Assembly (NCBI RefSeq): GCF_946885725.1
Contig: NZ_CAMPGZ010000001.1
Location: 9,632 to 73,631, forward strand
DNA: 64,000 bases
Direction of reading: 5' to 3'
From: an uncultured Nocardioides sp.
Lineage (GTDB): Bacteria > Actinomycetota > Actinomycetes > Propionibacteriales > Nocardioidaceae
Below, piece by piece: positions 63,278-64,000 of this stretch; position 1 is the first letter of the stretch; each line of letters begins with the position of its first letter. The notes under the pieces are model-generated. The model made no database searches. It was not told where the DNA came from and saw nothing but the letters and a program-made list of their open reading frames with translations. Both the position numbers and the translations under genes were made by a program.

Positions 63278-64000
63278 TTCCGGGCCACCCCGGCCGAGTC
63301 GAACGTCGCCATCTCGCGCAGGGTCGCGCCGGCCGCCTCGACGAGCGGGAACGCGAGGGTCGCACCGGTGCCCTCGCCCAGGCGAAGGTCGAGGTCGACC
63401 AGCGGCCGCAGGCCGAGGTGCTGCAACGCGACCCGGTGGCCCGGCTCGGCGCTGCGGTGGCCGGCGAAGCAGTACTCGAGCGCGTTCGGCGCGATCGCCT
63501 GCACGACGAGAGCGGCAGCACCCGCGATCAGGCCGTCGAGCACGACGGGAACCCGGGCGGCCGCGGCGGCGAGCACGAACCCCACGAGGCCGGCGTGCTC
63601 GAAGCCGCCCACCGACGCCAGCGTCTCCAGCGGGTCGGTGGAGGGCGCCCGGCGCTCCAGCGCGACCTTCACGATCGCGATCTTGTGCGCGTGCATCGGG
63701 TCGTCGATGCCGGTCCCGCGGCCGGTCACGTCCGCTGCCTCGGCGCCGGTGAACGCGGCGATGAGGGCGGCCGACGCGGTCGTGTTGGCGATGCCCATCT
63801 CGCCCGTGAGCAGGGCCTTGTTGCCGGCGGCGACGAGATCGCGCGCGGTCTCGATGCCCACCTCGACGGCCCTCAGCGCCTCCTCGCGCGTCATCGCAGG
63901 GCCCTGAGTCATGTCGTCCGTGCCGGCACGGACCTTGCGGGGCAACAGCCCCGGTGTGGACGGCAGTTCGCTCGCCACGCCCACGTCCACGACGCACACC
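63274..64000 (-). CDS. cobT: Nicotinate-nucleotide:dimethylbenzimidazole phosphoribosyltransferase (5' end outside window)
   Basis: CobT forms alpha-ribazole phosphate from dimethylbenzimidazole, providing the lower ligand of cobalamin. The visible 242 C-terminal residues include VDVGVAS, TGEMGIANTTASAALIAAF (active-site loop), GRGTGIDDPM and GLRPLVDLDLRLGEGTGAT with the catalytic Glu of GEGTGA. The gene runs off the right edge of the window and is partial for that reason only. It shares GTGA with the downstream cysG start, so it heads the coupled group seen here. Confidence 0.94.
   Translation of the reverse strand, partial: VCVVDVGVASELPSTPGLLPRKVRAGTDDMTQGPAMTREEALRAVEVGIETARDLVAAGNKALLTGEMGIANTTASAALIAAFTGAEAADVTGRGTGIDDPMHAHKIAIVKVALERRAPSTDPLETLASVGGFEHAGLVGFVLAAAAARVPVVLDGLIAGAAALVVQAIAPNALEYCFAGHRSAEPGHRVALQHLGLRPLVDLDLRLGEGTGATLAFPLVEAAGATLREMATFDSAGVARK

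Overview
The window is high-GC DNA from an actinomycete. The mycothiol ligase gene mshC, a PAC2 protein, a GuaB1-type enzyme, DUF222/HNH and DUF664 proteins, and the dense use of leaderless promoters (TANNNT hexamer 6-7 nt before the start codon) all fit Actinobacteria. A Nocardioides-like member of the Nocardioidaceae is my inference from the gene content, not something the sequence proves. No plasmid, prophage, insertion sequence or CRISPR array was seen; the window reads as chromosome.

Layout. 1-12.7 kb is mostly conserved core: the 5' part of metH, then PAC2, mshC, an SCO1664-family protein, a DUF3090 protein, a phosphoglycerate-mutase-like phosphatase, a CorA-type transporter, uppP, an aldo/keto reductase and an M20 peptidase. 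A tRNA-Leu(GAG) gene with a strong terminator follows. 13.1-22.9 kb holds secreted and surface proteins: a PKD protein, an Ig-like protein, a Tat-exported M20 peptidase and a secreted alpha/beta hydrolase. It also carries a methyltransferase and an NlpC/P60 hydrolase that sits behind a candidate c-di-AMP (ydaO/yuaA) riboswitch. 23-24.4 kb is cobQ.

24.8-33.6 kb is the most distinctive block. A SARP/BTAD-type ATPase regulator with a 53-codon downstream gene lies divergent from a 1,981-residue secreted heme peroxidase carrying RTX, Ig-like, fibronectin III and Big_5 domains. Helically phased GTTGACG repeats lie between them. 33.6-43.2 kb looks like a dormancy or redox-stress island: a beta-CASP metallo-hydrolase, a PPOX-family flavin protein, two tandem-domain universal stress proteins, a CBS-BON protein, two zinc alcohol dehydrogenases and small membrane proteins. 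Several promoters in it carry a GGGACC-N5-CCC type box at a constant distance from the -10. Its left edge contains two back-to-back 3' gene remnants, one of them the HTH of a LuxR-type regulator.

43.4-52.6 kb holds a decayed DUF222/HNH gene, two DinB proteins, a LysR-type ligand domain without DNA-binding domain, a BCCT transporter, guaB1, a sulfatase and a subtilase. 52.7-64 kb holds galK, a DUF2252 protein, an acyl-CoA dehydrogenase pair behind a palindromic operator, def, a cupin/TetR divergent pair, and an overlapping cobT-cysG-trmH operon cut by the right edge.

The genes suggest three linked themes. Cobalamin is used by MetH and made by CobQ, CobT and CysG. Mycothiol is made by MshC and possibly used by the DinB/DUF664 proteins. 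The stress island and the giant peroxidase are separately regulated accessory functions.
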